From NCBI GenBank assembly GCA_029747015.1, contig JAKOGI010000120.1, forward strand, positions 248,001 to 312,000: 64,000 bases of DNA, written 5' to 3'. This document shows, piece by piece, positions 1-9,890 of this stretch (positions are counted from its first letter, which is position 1; every line of letters starts with the position of its first letter). The DNA is from Carnegiea gigantea (lineage: Eukaryota; Streptophyta; Magnoliopsida; Caryophyllales; Cactaceae). The notes below the pieces were generated by a model. It saw only the letters and a list, made by a program, of their open reading frames with translations, had not been told where the DNA came from and made no database searches. A program made the position numbers and the translations under genes.

Positions 1-451
1 TATTGTGTCTTCAAGGCCATGATAAGTTTGGCATCCCATATGTCTTTTATTCTTGCTTAATTTCCCTTACCTTTAGGATCTTCATGTCGTGCTTTCCTCA
101 TGTTCATCCTAGGGCTCCCTTTACCAATCTTGACCATTGGAGAGTTAAGTGGTAAATCCTTCTTAAGCCAGCGCCTTTCACCAACACAAAGAGCAACTCC
201 AGCTTGATATGCTTGCAAATATTTCTTCTTGTCGAAGTATGAATGGACATATACGTCAACTTCCTGGTTTAGCCAAATAGCATAGGCTATGACATGGCAA
301 GATGAGATCCCTATCAAATCTCATTTCCTGGAAGTGCAAGCGGTAGTGATAATCTCCATCATGACACTATTAAGTTTATGGCTCACTTGGAAAACCTTAT
401 TGCCTGAAGGTGTGGGATGGTAATTCTTGCCTTTCTCCTTTTCTTTCTCCA

Positions 452-678
452 TAATGACACTGTTAAGTCTATTGCTCACTTTGAAAACCTTATTTTTTGA
501 AGGCATGGGATGGAAAAAATGGAGGAATGCGTCTGGGGTGTTGGCAGTGAGAAGATCTCACTTAGCTTTTAGGGAAGGGTTTATCGCATGGAAAGATAAT
601 ACCACTTATATCTGGATCACCACAGACCGTGCGTAAGCGGGAGGCATGCTAGGAGGTTTTTTTTTGTTGTTGTTGTTT
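452..678 (+). mobile_element. SINE insertion with chimeric 5' end
   Basis: The insert is flanked by perfect 15-bp direct repeats CCTTTTCTTTCTCCA at 437-451 and 679-693. Its 3' part (about 590-678) resembles the 3' domain of plant tRNA-derived SINEs (TS/Au type): a CTGGATC...CAGACC...AAGCGGGA motif followed by a T/TTG tail. The same motif order occurs in the SINE at 5126-5230. The first ~61 bases (452-512) are not SINE. They copy the neighbouring MULE sequence at 357-420, and the homology starts at TCTCCAT, a microhomology shared with the target site. No tRNA-like A or B box is visible, so it is 5'-truncated. Removing the insert and one repeat rejoins the MULE frame (KLEKEKEKGKN). Confidence 0.65.
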
Positions 679-791
679 CCTTTTCTTTCTCCAATTTCAC
701 CATAATTTTTGGACAAATTTCATTATCTGTAGTTTTCATCACCCCCTTTTTAATAAACATCCTCTGCATCAATGAAACTCTAATGTCTTCT

Positions 792-794
<3 letters not shown>

Positions 795-854
<60 letters not shown>
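795..854. repeat. (TA)n microsatellite
   Basis: About 30 perfect AT dinucleotides lie inside the broken MULE transposase and interrupt its coding frame. A long apparent minus-strand reading frame here (repeating YIYI) is an artefact of the repeat. Confidence 0.97.
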
Positions 855-857
<3 letters not shown>

Positions 858-1648
858 ATGCTTAGGAATGACATGTCAATATAAGCATTGAATGTCTCAA
901 CCAATTTAAAGATGGAAAAAGTGACCCAAATGACCTGTGTCGAATGATTTGAAATCATATCTGAACCGGCACCCAAAATAACTGACCCGAAGTTGACTAA
1001 AAATAAAAAATGGCCTGAACCAAATAGTCTGTTGGCCTTCTTGTTAACCGTCATATCACGTTTGAAATATCATGTCTTCTAACATATATATCTGAACCGT
1101 TTGCAAAGGTGTACTGGCCTTGTTGTTAACCATCATATCACGTTTGGAATCAACTGACATGAATGCCTTGCAAAATAGTCTAAGATTCTCTTTCAGTAAA
1201 TCCCCATATGTCTCTTTGGATGCAAGCTTCAAGTTATCTAGAGCATCTTTGAAATCTGCTTGATTAAGCCTTTGCTGCATTCCAGAATAAGATATTCAAT
1301 TCTTTGCCTCTATGTTGTTTCTTCCAGTTGGCATGAATGTGCCTTCATGATACCTATGCTCGCAGTTTGGGAGCATTGTGGAGACAACATGAAGAATTGA
1401 CTGCAAAGAAGCAAAGACATTCAATTCAAGTCAATACCAACTTCGATCAAGTAAAGCAAAGACCTAAAGTTATTTATTGTTTTACTTGTGTTCATATGAA
1501 ATTATTGTTCGCCCAAATCCATGTGTGACCACTAAACAAGCTTGTAAATTATGTAGAAACCACTCCGAGCTATCATTGTTCTCTCCTTCAGTAATTATCA
1601 AGCGATCAAGAACATCTAATTGTTTCCATCCATCCTAATACCTATCAG

Positions 1649-2349
1649 TAGGGTTGAGCAGGACTAGGTACCCGACCCATTTTTATGAAACAGATCCCGG
1701 TCTCAGTTAGAACCGGGTCCAAAAATTTAAAATCGGTTCTGGTTGGAACTGGATCAAAGATTTTTGGAACCGGTCTCAGAACCAGTTGGGTCCGGGTCCG
1801 GGTCTAGAACCGGGTACCCGGTTCCTAATGTTTTCCTATTTTATTTTATTTTATTTCATTTAAATTTTTGGCTTGTGGTTGTGACTTTGTAAGAGAACCA
1901 ATACACCTAAACAGTTAGCTAATTGATCGTTCAAAATCAAATTTAATAGAGTGGCAATTAGACATTTACCATGCATTAAATTCCAATTAGTTAGCTAATA
2001 AATAACATTTCATTTCATCCAAGTATAAAAAATACCATCTTTTGATAATATTATACATTAACAAAAAGATTTAGTAATATCAATGTATAGTTGGAAATTA
2101 TGGCTGCATCAGAAGAACAACACTTGATGTCAATGGATAGTCAGGTAACTCAGACATTTAAAAAAAAAAAAACTAATTAGACCGGGAGCGAGTAACGGGT
2201 CCGGTTCCAGTTCTAAGTTTTCAGGACCCGACTTTGGACTCGGTTGCAACTGGTTCCAAAATTTTAGAAACAGTTCCGGACCCAATTCAACCGAGTCCGA
2301 ACCGGGTTTGGATCCGGAACCGGGTACTCGATTTTTTTGCTCAACCCTA
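1649..2349. mobile_element. Non-autonomous hAT element (701 bp)
   Basis: Terminal inverted repeats begin TAGGGTTGAGCA at both ends, 12/12 identical. The flanks carry an 8-bp TSD, CCTATCAG at 1641-1648 and CCTATCAA at 2350-2357 (7 of 8). Both subterminal regions are packed with ACCGGGTCC/GGACCCGGT-type motifs in opposite orientations. There is no transposase; the centre is AT-rich. It sits in the MULE transposase. Removing it and one TSD restores the frame (GGCALIGIRMDGNN), so it inserted after the MULE. The TIR start and 8-bp TSD define the hAT superfamily. Confidence 0.9.
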
Positions 2350-2990
2350 CCTATCAAGGCGCATCCACCCAAAAAAGTCTTCAAAAAGATAGCATCTACG
2401 CAAATCATAGGTCTATACCCTGAGAATAGACCTTGCATAAGATCCTCAAAGCATACAAAGAATCTCTGAAATACAGGATTCTCCCTAACCATGTGGGGTT
2501 TATTATGAGTATGAAAGTTCTTCCATTATTTGGTACTTAAATATACCTACCAATTTTGTAGTAGTGTTCTTTTATAGACCCATGCAATAATTTGTGTGCC
2601 CTCCTTTTAACATTATATGCAAGCCACCTGGTAATCAGAAATTCAAAGTCTTTCTTTGCTTCTGCCACTAACTCCTTGGATGGCTAGTGAGGCCTGTTTT
2701 AACCTTAAAAGATAGTACATGCCAACCCATGGAGCTTTTAGTTATCTACTTCTCAACATATTCCTCGTCGAGTTGTGTTAGTTATTTTAACAAAATAAGT
2801 TGCCCTATGCTTGTCCTATGAAGCATACACCATGAAATTGCAAGAGTCCTCACAAACAACAGTAATTCTTTTCTTAGAAAAGTCTGACACTCCAATTCTC
2901 AAGTCATATCCTTGAAAAATAGCAATATAGCAATTGTATCTTTGAATTTTCTTGTTGTCCCAAAAGTCATGCAAACCTGCCACTAAAATG

Positions 2991-4340
2991 TTTTAAAATT
3001 AGTGTTCTCATTAGTCTTCATAAGTTCAGATAATTCAAAATAAGTTCAGATAAGTTCAATTCAAAATAAGTTCAGACAAAATAAGTCGAAAAGAACATAT
3101 AATTAGTTTATCTATAGAAAGAACTACCAATTGGAGATTAAAGATGTGTTGGATGCAAGGCTTGAAATAAGTTCAGACAGAATAAGTTCAAATCTAGGCT
3201 GGCCAAATTGATGCAAGGCTTGAAATCCAAAGTGAATAATTTGAATTCATATTAAAAATCAACATTTGAAATAGACGAACCTAATTTGAACCCAAATTTT
3301 GTATTGACCCAATTTTCTTCCAAAGCTAGTTTACTTTTGTAAAACAAGTCTATTAAATCAAAAATCAGTTGACACAAAAGTTGACCCAAATCAGAATCAA
3401 CTCGAAGCCAAACTAAAATTTCATCGACTCAAATGTGACTTCATCCAAAATTTGACCAAATCGTGAAAATAATAATCCATTTAGTAGGTACACTCAACCT
3501 GCATATGAAATTTAAATAATGAGATATAGAGTACTACTTAACTTCTGCCCAAGTCCTTAGATTGTATTAATGGGATATTAGACGATAATAATTTGTAATT
3601 TAGGAGTGTTGGATGACAATAATCGCAATTTTAACATTGGATACTAGTGATCCGTACTTTAGGCATAGTTAAGATTTGTATACTAACACCAAGTTTGAAG
3701 GTGTCTTTATTCAATAAAATGCAACAATTTCATAATAGTATGAAAAAATATGTAATTGTGAGATTTTTTTTTTTTTTGGGTGCAAATGTTCAACATGCGT
3801 TTGTATCACCTAATAAAAACACCTATAAACTCGGTGATGACAGCATAAAAACATTAAATATGAACCCAATATGGATTGTTGGTAAACAAAATTGAAGTTG
3901 TGATTATTATTGTCCACCACTGGCAAAATATATATATATATATTATTATATATTATTATCATCCAATGTTCCTATATTAATCTATCTCCATGTCCTCTAT
4001 ATATGTACTGACAAAATTTTCAGACATATCGTTGCTTAATCATGCCAGGAATCGCTCAACCGTTCCATGAAATAGTTTTCCATGTAAATTACATTAATTT
4101 TAACATGATCCTGCATAAATTAAGTTTTCCATGTAAATTACATATAAGTTGAATATGGATCAACCTGCGATATAATTTTCAAAACCTACGTTCAAATTAT
4201 ATTGTCAAATATAATTACAAGACTCCCGCAGTTGATTAATGTATGAGATGATGACTAATGATCCCAAAAAGAAAATCAATTAAATAAAATTAATGTGGTC
4301 AACGGTCAATCTCTTTTCTTTTGTAAATAATTCCTGCTTG

Positions 4341-4388
<48 letters not shown>

Positions 4389-4814
4389 GCGTGATTACGT
4401 ACGTATAATTGTCTGCATGCAAAATTGCGAATGGATAAAAACAAGGAGACAAATCAAGGGCGGCTTCAACGGCTGATTTCTGTTTTTTTTTTTAAGTTTT
4501 AATTACCAGTGGCATGTTTGTGTCGGATCAGTCTACGGCTAGGAAGTTTCCTAAAGTTTTAATTTTCTCAAGCACTTCATTTATTTCAAATGATTGTGCT
4601 CTGCTTTTCTAATGCTAATCTTTATGTATGACTTTTTTTTGATAAAATCCCAGTTGCGATCTGAATTCAAATTTCATTCATGTAGATTTTTTTATATTTT
4701 TAACGCCTTACGGATACTAAATCAATGCCTCTATTTAAATTAAAAGTTACATTCATGTCGAGGCGTACGTGACTTGCAATTATTAAAATACTTTTTTATT
4801 ATTACGATTATTAT
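2991..4814. other. AT-rich spacer with decayed repeats
   Basis: I see no gene. It holds one copy of a dispersed repeat (3240-3470), a T14 tract at 3764-3777, and (AT)n tracts at 3929-3945 and about 4341-4384. The rest is AT-rich and stop-dense in all frames. Confidence 0.6.
3240..3470 (-). repeat. Dispersed repeat, diverged copy 1
   Basis: This shares blocks with 63590-63905 in the same orientation and with 36913-37220 in the opposite one. The best-kept block is GACCCAATTTTCTTCCAAAG followed by a GTTTACTTTTGTA-like stretch. It is the most diverged of three copies and of unknown class. Confidence 0.5.
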
Positions 4815-5094
4815 TGTTAGAGTATAAACCTACTCTTGAGCCTTCAATCAGTAATTTAAACTTTTGGTTGAGATGATTTTTGAACATGATATCAAAACCT
4901 TTCTAACTGAAAAGTCTCGAATTTGAATCACAGCAGTCCGCATATTAATTTATTGCGTAAGATATGGTGAGTTTTTGCAGTAGTCACGCTTCAAGCCTAA
5001 ATGTCATTCTCATGCGAGGGCGTTTTAGAGTATAAATCTATTCCTGAGCCCTCAACTATTAGCTTAAATTTTTTATTGAGATGGTTCTTAAATA
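4815..5094 (+). mobile_element. SMART-type mini LTR retrotransposon (280 bp)
   Basis: Two 72-bp direct repeats act as LTRs, at 4815-4886 (starts TGTTAGAGTATAAACC, ends CA) and 5023-5094. Between them are 136 bp. Directly after LTR1 is TGATATCAAAACC (4887-4899), a decayed match (10 of 13) to the initiator-Met primer-binding site TGGTATCAGAGCC. A purine-rich GCGAGGGCG lies just before LTR2, where a polypurine tract belongs. The flanks ATTAT and ATTTT could be a decayed 5-bp TSD. Size, LTR length and lack of coding match the SMART class. It depends on enzymes from other elements. Confidence 0.75.
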
Positions 5095-5125
5095 ATTTTA
5101 TTGTTTTTATAGGCTTGGGGTATCA

Positions 5126-5230
5126 ACCTCCCTATGGGTAGGAATACCGGTAGGGGTAAGGTTACCTACAGCTGGATCTCTCCAGACCCCGTGAAAGCGG
5201 AACCCACACTGGGAGTTGTTGTTGTTGTTG
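5126..5230 (+). mobile_element. 5'-truncated SINE with 18-bp TSD
   Basis: The insert is bounded by a perfect 18-bp direct repeat TATAGGCTTGGGGTATCA at 5108-5125 and 5231-5248. It carries the 3' domain of a TS-like plant SINE: GGTAAGG...CTGGATCTCTCCAGACCCCG...AAGCGGAACCCACACTGGG, then (TTG)5. The tRNA-related 5' half is missing. A long TSD plus a simple-repeat 3' tail indicates LINE-assisted target-primed retroposition. The perfect TSD suggests it is younger than the SMART element just upstream. Confidence 0.85.
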
Positions 5231-5248
5231 TATAGGCTTGGGGTATCA

Positions 5249-6081
5249 TCTTTGCTTGATCATAAATAAGAAAATAGAGCAAATTCCAATACAAACGAGG
5301 AGTTGAAAACTAAAGTTGCTAGAATCCGAAATATAGAATAGAAGTTTGCAGAAAAGGAACGGAATTCTAAAGACATAATTGTTATTAGCATTGGAAAAAT
5401 ATTTGCAACTGCTTCTCCCCCCCCCCCGGCCCCCCCCAATGATAAGTGGGTCTCTCCCTTTTTTTTCCTTATCTTATTGGTTCATCTATTTGTCAATTTT
5501 TTTTAAATTTTTTTGGGTTGTATTGATAATATCTTCTCGGAGTCTCTATTTTTTGGGGGTGTGAACACCTTAAAATCTCTTTAACTGTAATTTATTCTCT
5601 CGATTTTCTACCAGCCTGTTCGCATTTTGATTATTTTTATTCATTAGTTTGTTTTTATTGGCTATTTGATGTTTTAGGAAGGCATCATATTCTCACAAAT
5701 ATTGTTTACATCCCTTTTTTGAGTTCTTGAAAATTGTTAAAAACATACTAAATTAATACTAAAATACAATATAAGTCGTGCAGTATAACATTAGTATATT
5801 TCAAAATTTAGACCCAAAGACGTATAAATTAAGCTACCTTCCTCCTTGATTTTCATATAAAAATTTAAAACTCTCGAAATTCAAACATTCTGAATGTTGA
5901 TGAACAGATAATAGAAGATGTCAAGACTCCTCTATTTAAGTTCACAGTGTCGTTCTTCCTAAGGAAGCTTTTTCTAAAGGACGCCTTTTTAACCTCTCCT
6001 TCCCCATCTTTTGGTAAAAACAAGAAATAGTAAGCAAAAGTTTCACAATTACCTGCAAATTATTACGTGGTTAAAGCCACG
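5249..6081. other. No recognisable feature
   Basis: AT-rich sequence with a C-rich tract at 5417-5437 (two C runs split by GG). No frame shows family resemblance. Confidence 0.6.
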
Positions 6082-6248
6082 CATAGGCGGATTTGTGACT
6101 AAAGATAGGGTGTCCATGGACACCCTTAGCACCAAAATATAATGTTCTATATTTTGAAAGGGGTTAGATTAATAAATATGGTCGCTCCTAAAATGGGTAG
6201 TTTAATAAATTGATACCCCTATTTCATATGTCTAGATCTGTCACTGAT
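6082..6248. mobile_element. Small hAT-like MITE (167 bp)
   Basis: The left end CATAGGCGGATTTGTGAC and the inverted right end CAGTGACAGATCTAGAC resemble the CAGNGGCGGATCTAG termini of small plant hAT MITEs. The flanks AAGCCACG (6074-6081) and TAACCACG (6249-6256) match at 6 of 8. It is AT-rich inside with no coding. The superfamily call rests on the termini and an imperfect TSD. Confidence 0.5.
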
Positions 6249-6816
6249 TAACCACGAGCATACATATGCATGACATATGTAGTAGAAAAACTCTTTTCTT
6301 TCCCACTTCAATTCATATATAGTCACATAAGTTGCTTCATGGTGGATGCATGTATAAATCCATGCACCTTTCTATAATTTTGACCATGACAATGCTCCTT
6401 AGCTTATAGGCTCTTAGCTTTTTAGGACTTTCATCATATGCCCTTTTGGAAAACTTATCCATGTCCCTATCTAGATCTTTCTATCTCTTAAAGTAACCTT
6501 GAAAAAGAGAAGGAATATTCATATGCTTGTGATGACAATGAGAACGAGTTGAAAAGACATTGTGGTTCCTTTATCTAAAATTAGATTTCATGCTATGCAA
6601 TTAAGGCCAACCTATATAATACTCCTCTTTTTCAAGAAACTTCATTACAAAAGAATGATAAACACTATAAGAACCATTCATGGAATCGCTTTACTCATGT
6701 CATAATTAATTATTATTCTCTTGGAGATTTTCACTTCGGTTCAAAAGCATGCCTTTTGTTATAGGGCGCCCTTGGACTAGTTGAGATATAGGTGTTTTGA
6801 GTATATACCGTGAATT
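6249..6816. other. No recognisable feature
   Basis: AT-rich; no conserved coding or terminal-repeat structure seen. Confidence 0.55.
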
Positions 6817-6940
6817 TTTTTCATACAATGATAAATATTAGGCCCCTATCTCAAGGAAGATCCAATAGACCAACCAGCTGGGAGGAAAGGGACAAAACTG
6901 CTAAGGCCCAAGACCCATCCATACCGTGAATATGAGTAGT
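6817..6940 (+). repeat. Dispersed repeat, copy 1
   Basis: Shares an ordered block with 36103-36240 in the same orientation: AATGATAAATAT, GGCCCCTATCT, GGAAGA(T/C)CCAA, CAGCT, GGAAAGGGAC-like and GGCCCA motifs. The element class is unknown. Confidence 0.6.
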
Positions 6941-7267
6941 CTTATGAGGTGGCAGTTATATTTTGTTAGCCACAATTAATTCAGTTGTGAATCTTCTTGC
7001 ATTTTTTATGTTGTAGTCATCATATGTTGAGCTTTGATGAGATTGTGTTGGTGTATTAAGAAAGATGGAGGTAAATGGAAGGGTCTTTTGTGCTGCATTG
7101 GTGGCTATATGGTGTAATCTTTTTGAAGGAAGCAACTTCTCGTATGAGGAGAATCCATGAGGAAGTAGCGCGCTTGAACCAAAGCTTGGGCTCATATTTG
7201 TCGATTCCTAGGCCATCCCATCTTGCCTAAGGCTAGAATCGGGGCCGGGATAGAGGGGTCCACTTAT
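6941..7267. other. Unassigned spacer
   Basis: No supported gene. A short plus-strand frame (about 7060-7190) faintly resembles the end of a LINE product, but I cannot support the call. Confidence 0.4.
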
Positions 7268-7977
7268 TGTTAGGAAAAATAAATGAATTGAGAATTGAGT
7301 AGAGTATATGCGGAAGCGTTGGATGGATATGCATATTCGAGAATAATAAAGCAAGATCAATAAAACAATTGTGGACACAAGATTTTCTATATAAAAACCC
7401 CAAATTAAATCAGGAGAAAGCCGCGGGCGGCAACAACAGTACAAGATCCACTATAAAAGGGAGTGAGTACAACAACAATTTCAATAATGGTGAGCCTAAA
7501 GAGATTAGAAGCGGATTACAATATATCACAAGACACTCACGCAATTAGACAAAAATAGTGGAATAGAAGGGACAAAGACGGCTCACAAACGCCTCCTAAA
7601 TGGCCATAAAAGGGATGTGCCTAAAGGCACTCTAGAATACCACAAATGTCACATCACACAATGCCACAGAAATGCTAGCAACTTGCCCATCAAAAATCGC
7701 ACAGACGCTAGCAAATGCCCACAGATGTCATGCCTATGCAAAATGCCCATTTTATAGACGATGAATCCACATGATAACTCTTCATAACGAGATATCAATA
7801 GTCATTATAAATCGCCCAAGTAATGATACATAAATTAGCCATATAATGCTTAATAAAGCATAAGCCCATCATATTTCGAACGTCAAAGAGTAACCAAAGA
7901 GGCCAAGCAATCGGAAAGCCACGCTAAGACACGGACTAGCAACCAGTTGAACCCGGAATTTGGGACACCACCTAACA
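7268..7977 (+). mobile_element. Candidate solo LTR (710 bp)
   Basis: It starts TGTTAGG and ends CCTAACA, a perfect 7-bp terminal inversion of the TG...CA kind seen at LTR ends. A TATA-like CTATATAAAAAC lies at about 7388-7399. The 5-bp flanks CTTAT and CTTGC agree only in part. No primer-binding site or internal domain follows, so a solo LTR left by unequal recombination is the simplest reading. Confidence 0.45.
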
Positions 7978-7987
7978 CTTGCCAATC

Positions 7988-8310
7988 AAAAATTTAGGAA
8001 AATAATATAAATATCGTATCGGCCATTGTACCTTTTTTCCACTGGAGCGAGACATATCGAAGTTATGTACCATTGTACCGGGCTCGTACCGTTTTGAATT
8101 TCAAAAAATTTTTAAAAAACTAAGGGATGAAAATTTGAATTTTAGTAACTGCGCGGTATTTGGCTGAAAATATCGGTACCGCCCGGTATTTGACGGTATA
8201 AAACTGTACTAACCGGTATTTGACCGGTAAAATATTGGACAATAACTTGTACCGTTTCTCGATCGGTACAATACGCTTCGAATGATACATTACGGTATTT
8301 ATAACATCCC
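7988..8310. repeat. Repeat segment rich in GGTATTTG/GTACCG motifs
   Basis: Many short copies of CGGTATTTG, GGTACCG and ATTGTACC occur in both orientations, with related ends (ATAAATATCGTA and, inverted, ATAAATACCGTA). This resembles the subterminal organisation of a non-autonomous DNA transposon, but I found no TSD. Confidence 0.45.
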
Positions 8311-9084
8311 AGATACAGTGAAGATAAAAACATTCTATAGCACTGTAGATTTTTGGTTATGTTTCCTGTTTAGGCACAAAAGAGGGGTTAACAATCGTAA
8401 AAAAACTACAACTAGTAACAACTCGCTATAGCTACAGCTAACCATCCTAGATAGAGCAACATTGTCGAAAGCCTCTAACAATATTCTACCATGTTCAACG
8501 TGTAAGGAATCCAACCCCCCAAAAAAAAAAAAAACAGAAAAAAAAATGGGGATTCTTTGACTCTCTTATTAGCTGGCTAATTAACAATGCTATTCGCTTC
8601 CTGAAAGTACCATCTTGAAGTTTCATGTTCGGTCCAAAAATTTTGTAATTTATACCTTCATTTATATGACTTTTGCCCATAATAATTTTTTTAAATTCTA
8701 AAATTCTCATTTGATTTTTGTTTATTTTGTAGGACATAATATTAATCCTAGAGTTGGCAAGAACTAAATTCAAAACAGTGAAAATCAAGTGAAGATTTAA
8801 GGAAAATAAACTCAACACGGTCTGTCGTGCAAAGTTTCTAAAAGCAGTCAAAAAGTTGAAGACATGCATGGTTGGCCGTGCACTTTTTGCATGATCGTGC
8901 ATATTGATCAGTTAGCAAAAACCAAGAGTCGCATAGCCGTGCGTCTCTCCCAAAAATTTTGCACTGCCTTGCACGGTCGTGCAATTTTTGTACGGCCGTG
9001 CAAACCTGCCAACCGACCTTTAGGAATTATGTATGTAAAAATTGTAGTTATTTTAGTGGAGCCTTTTGCTTCGATCTTAGAGGG
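8311..9084. other. Spacer with clustered CGTGCA motifs
   Basis: No gene supported. C6A14 lies at 8515-8534. Between 8820 and 9005 the motif GCCGTGCA/GTCGTGCA recurs at least six times, a texture seen in LTR regions. It probably belongs to the retroelement fragment that follows. Confidence 0.45.
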
Positions 9085-9890
9085 CTCGATTAGGATTTAT
9101 GTTAGCCACTTCTAAACCCCTTTAGGGGGAAAATAGTTTAAGTTATTTTTTGTATATTTTATATAAGATCGATTAATTTGAAGATTCAAGCCTAAGTTTC
9201 TCTTCTCTTTCTCTTTTTAGTTTCATGCTTTTAGTATGTTTGCTAGTTTATTAGTTTTTTGTTTTTCATGTGTTCTTGATATTTAATTGTGCTTCACCCT
9301 TAAGATGGTTGGTTGATTTTATTTAAGCCTTAGCCTATCTTGTTTATACTTGAATTTAGAGTTTTCTCTCACGCTTGCCTAGTGTTCGATGAAATGCTTA
9401 AAAGAGTTTTCATCTATGTCTTGGGATAATAATTGAGTTGTGATGAAAGGTAAGGTTAATTGTCTATTGCAGGTTGGGAGGATAAACTAGCATTTAGACA
9501 TAAAAATAGTTTGAATCTTAGCTAGGTCTTCGGTTGCTACTCTTGTAGTTTAATTGATTTAACTCCATGAAAATAGATGGTTAGAACAATTAAATTAGCC
9601 TTTGACCCTTGAAAGATGGCTTAGGTGAGCTTTGATGGTGCAATCAGTCATCTGTGAATGCTAGCATAACTTGGGAAAGTGAAGGTTTGACTTGATTAGT
9701 TGGTCTATCTTAGGTTTAATCATAATCAAAGTTCTTTTTATTTGTTTTAGTAGTTTAGTTCTACTTCTTATCAATATTTGTTTTGCTTAACTTGAAACAC
9801 TTGAATTGATTTTGGTAATTGGAAACACAATTCCCTATGAATATGACCGGTAGTCGCAGTTGCTAACTTTTAACTGAATATTAATTCCAA
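9085..9890 (+). repeat. LTR-retroelement non-coding fragment, copy 1
   Basis: About 800 bp are collinear with the reverse complement of 20647-21684. Shared blocks include CTTGTTTATACTTGAATTTA-like text, a TTTTCTCTC(A/G)CGC run, GATG(A/T)AATGCTT(A/G)AAAGA, and an end block ...CCCT(A/G)TG(A/G)A(T)ATGACC. That end block is typical of the LTR/leader of large plant gypsy-type elements. It has no coding capacity. Confidence 0.7.

Larger units (their letters stand above)
57..2990 (-). pseudogene. Mutator-like (MULE) transposase, broken
   Basis: Pieces of a MuDR/MULE transposase read in order on the minus strand. Near 2990-2700 is a MuDR-type N-terminal region, ending in residues like KRRAHKLLHGSIKEHY. 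At 2490-2360 the DDE core begins (NPVFQRFFVCFEDL, then ICVDAIFLK with the first catalytic Asp). Helical core pieces lie at 1280-1056 (LKLASKETYG) and 790-750 (MLEDIRVSLMQRM). A degenerate SWIM-type zinc finger is near 310 (GISSCHVIAY), and the tail ends at a TAA at 57. Stops include a TGA where the family has Trp, just before the SWIM region. Two insertions split it: a SINE at 452-678 and a hAT element at 1649-2349. A (TA)n tract sits in the middle. I saw no terminal inverted repeats; the 3' end may lie beyond base 1. The family call is secure; the limits are approximate. Confidence 0.85.

Noticed and set aside
617..1054. 145-codon minus-strand frame with repeating YIYI
   Set aside because: Its length comes from the (TA)n tract; only MLEDIRVSLMQRM and the text after it are real (MULE transposase).
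6956..7195. Possible LINE or gag remnant
   Set aside because: Resemblance too faint; no ordered motifs in either strand.
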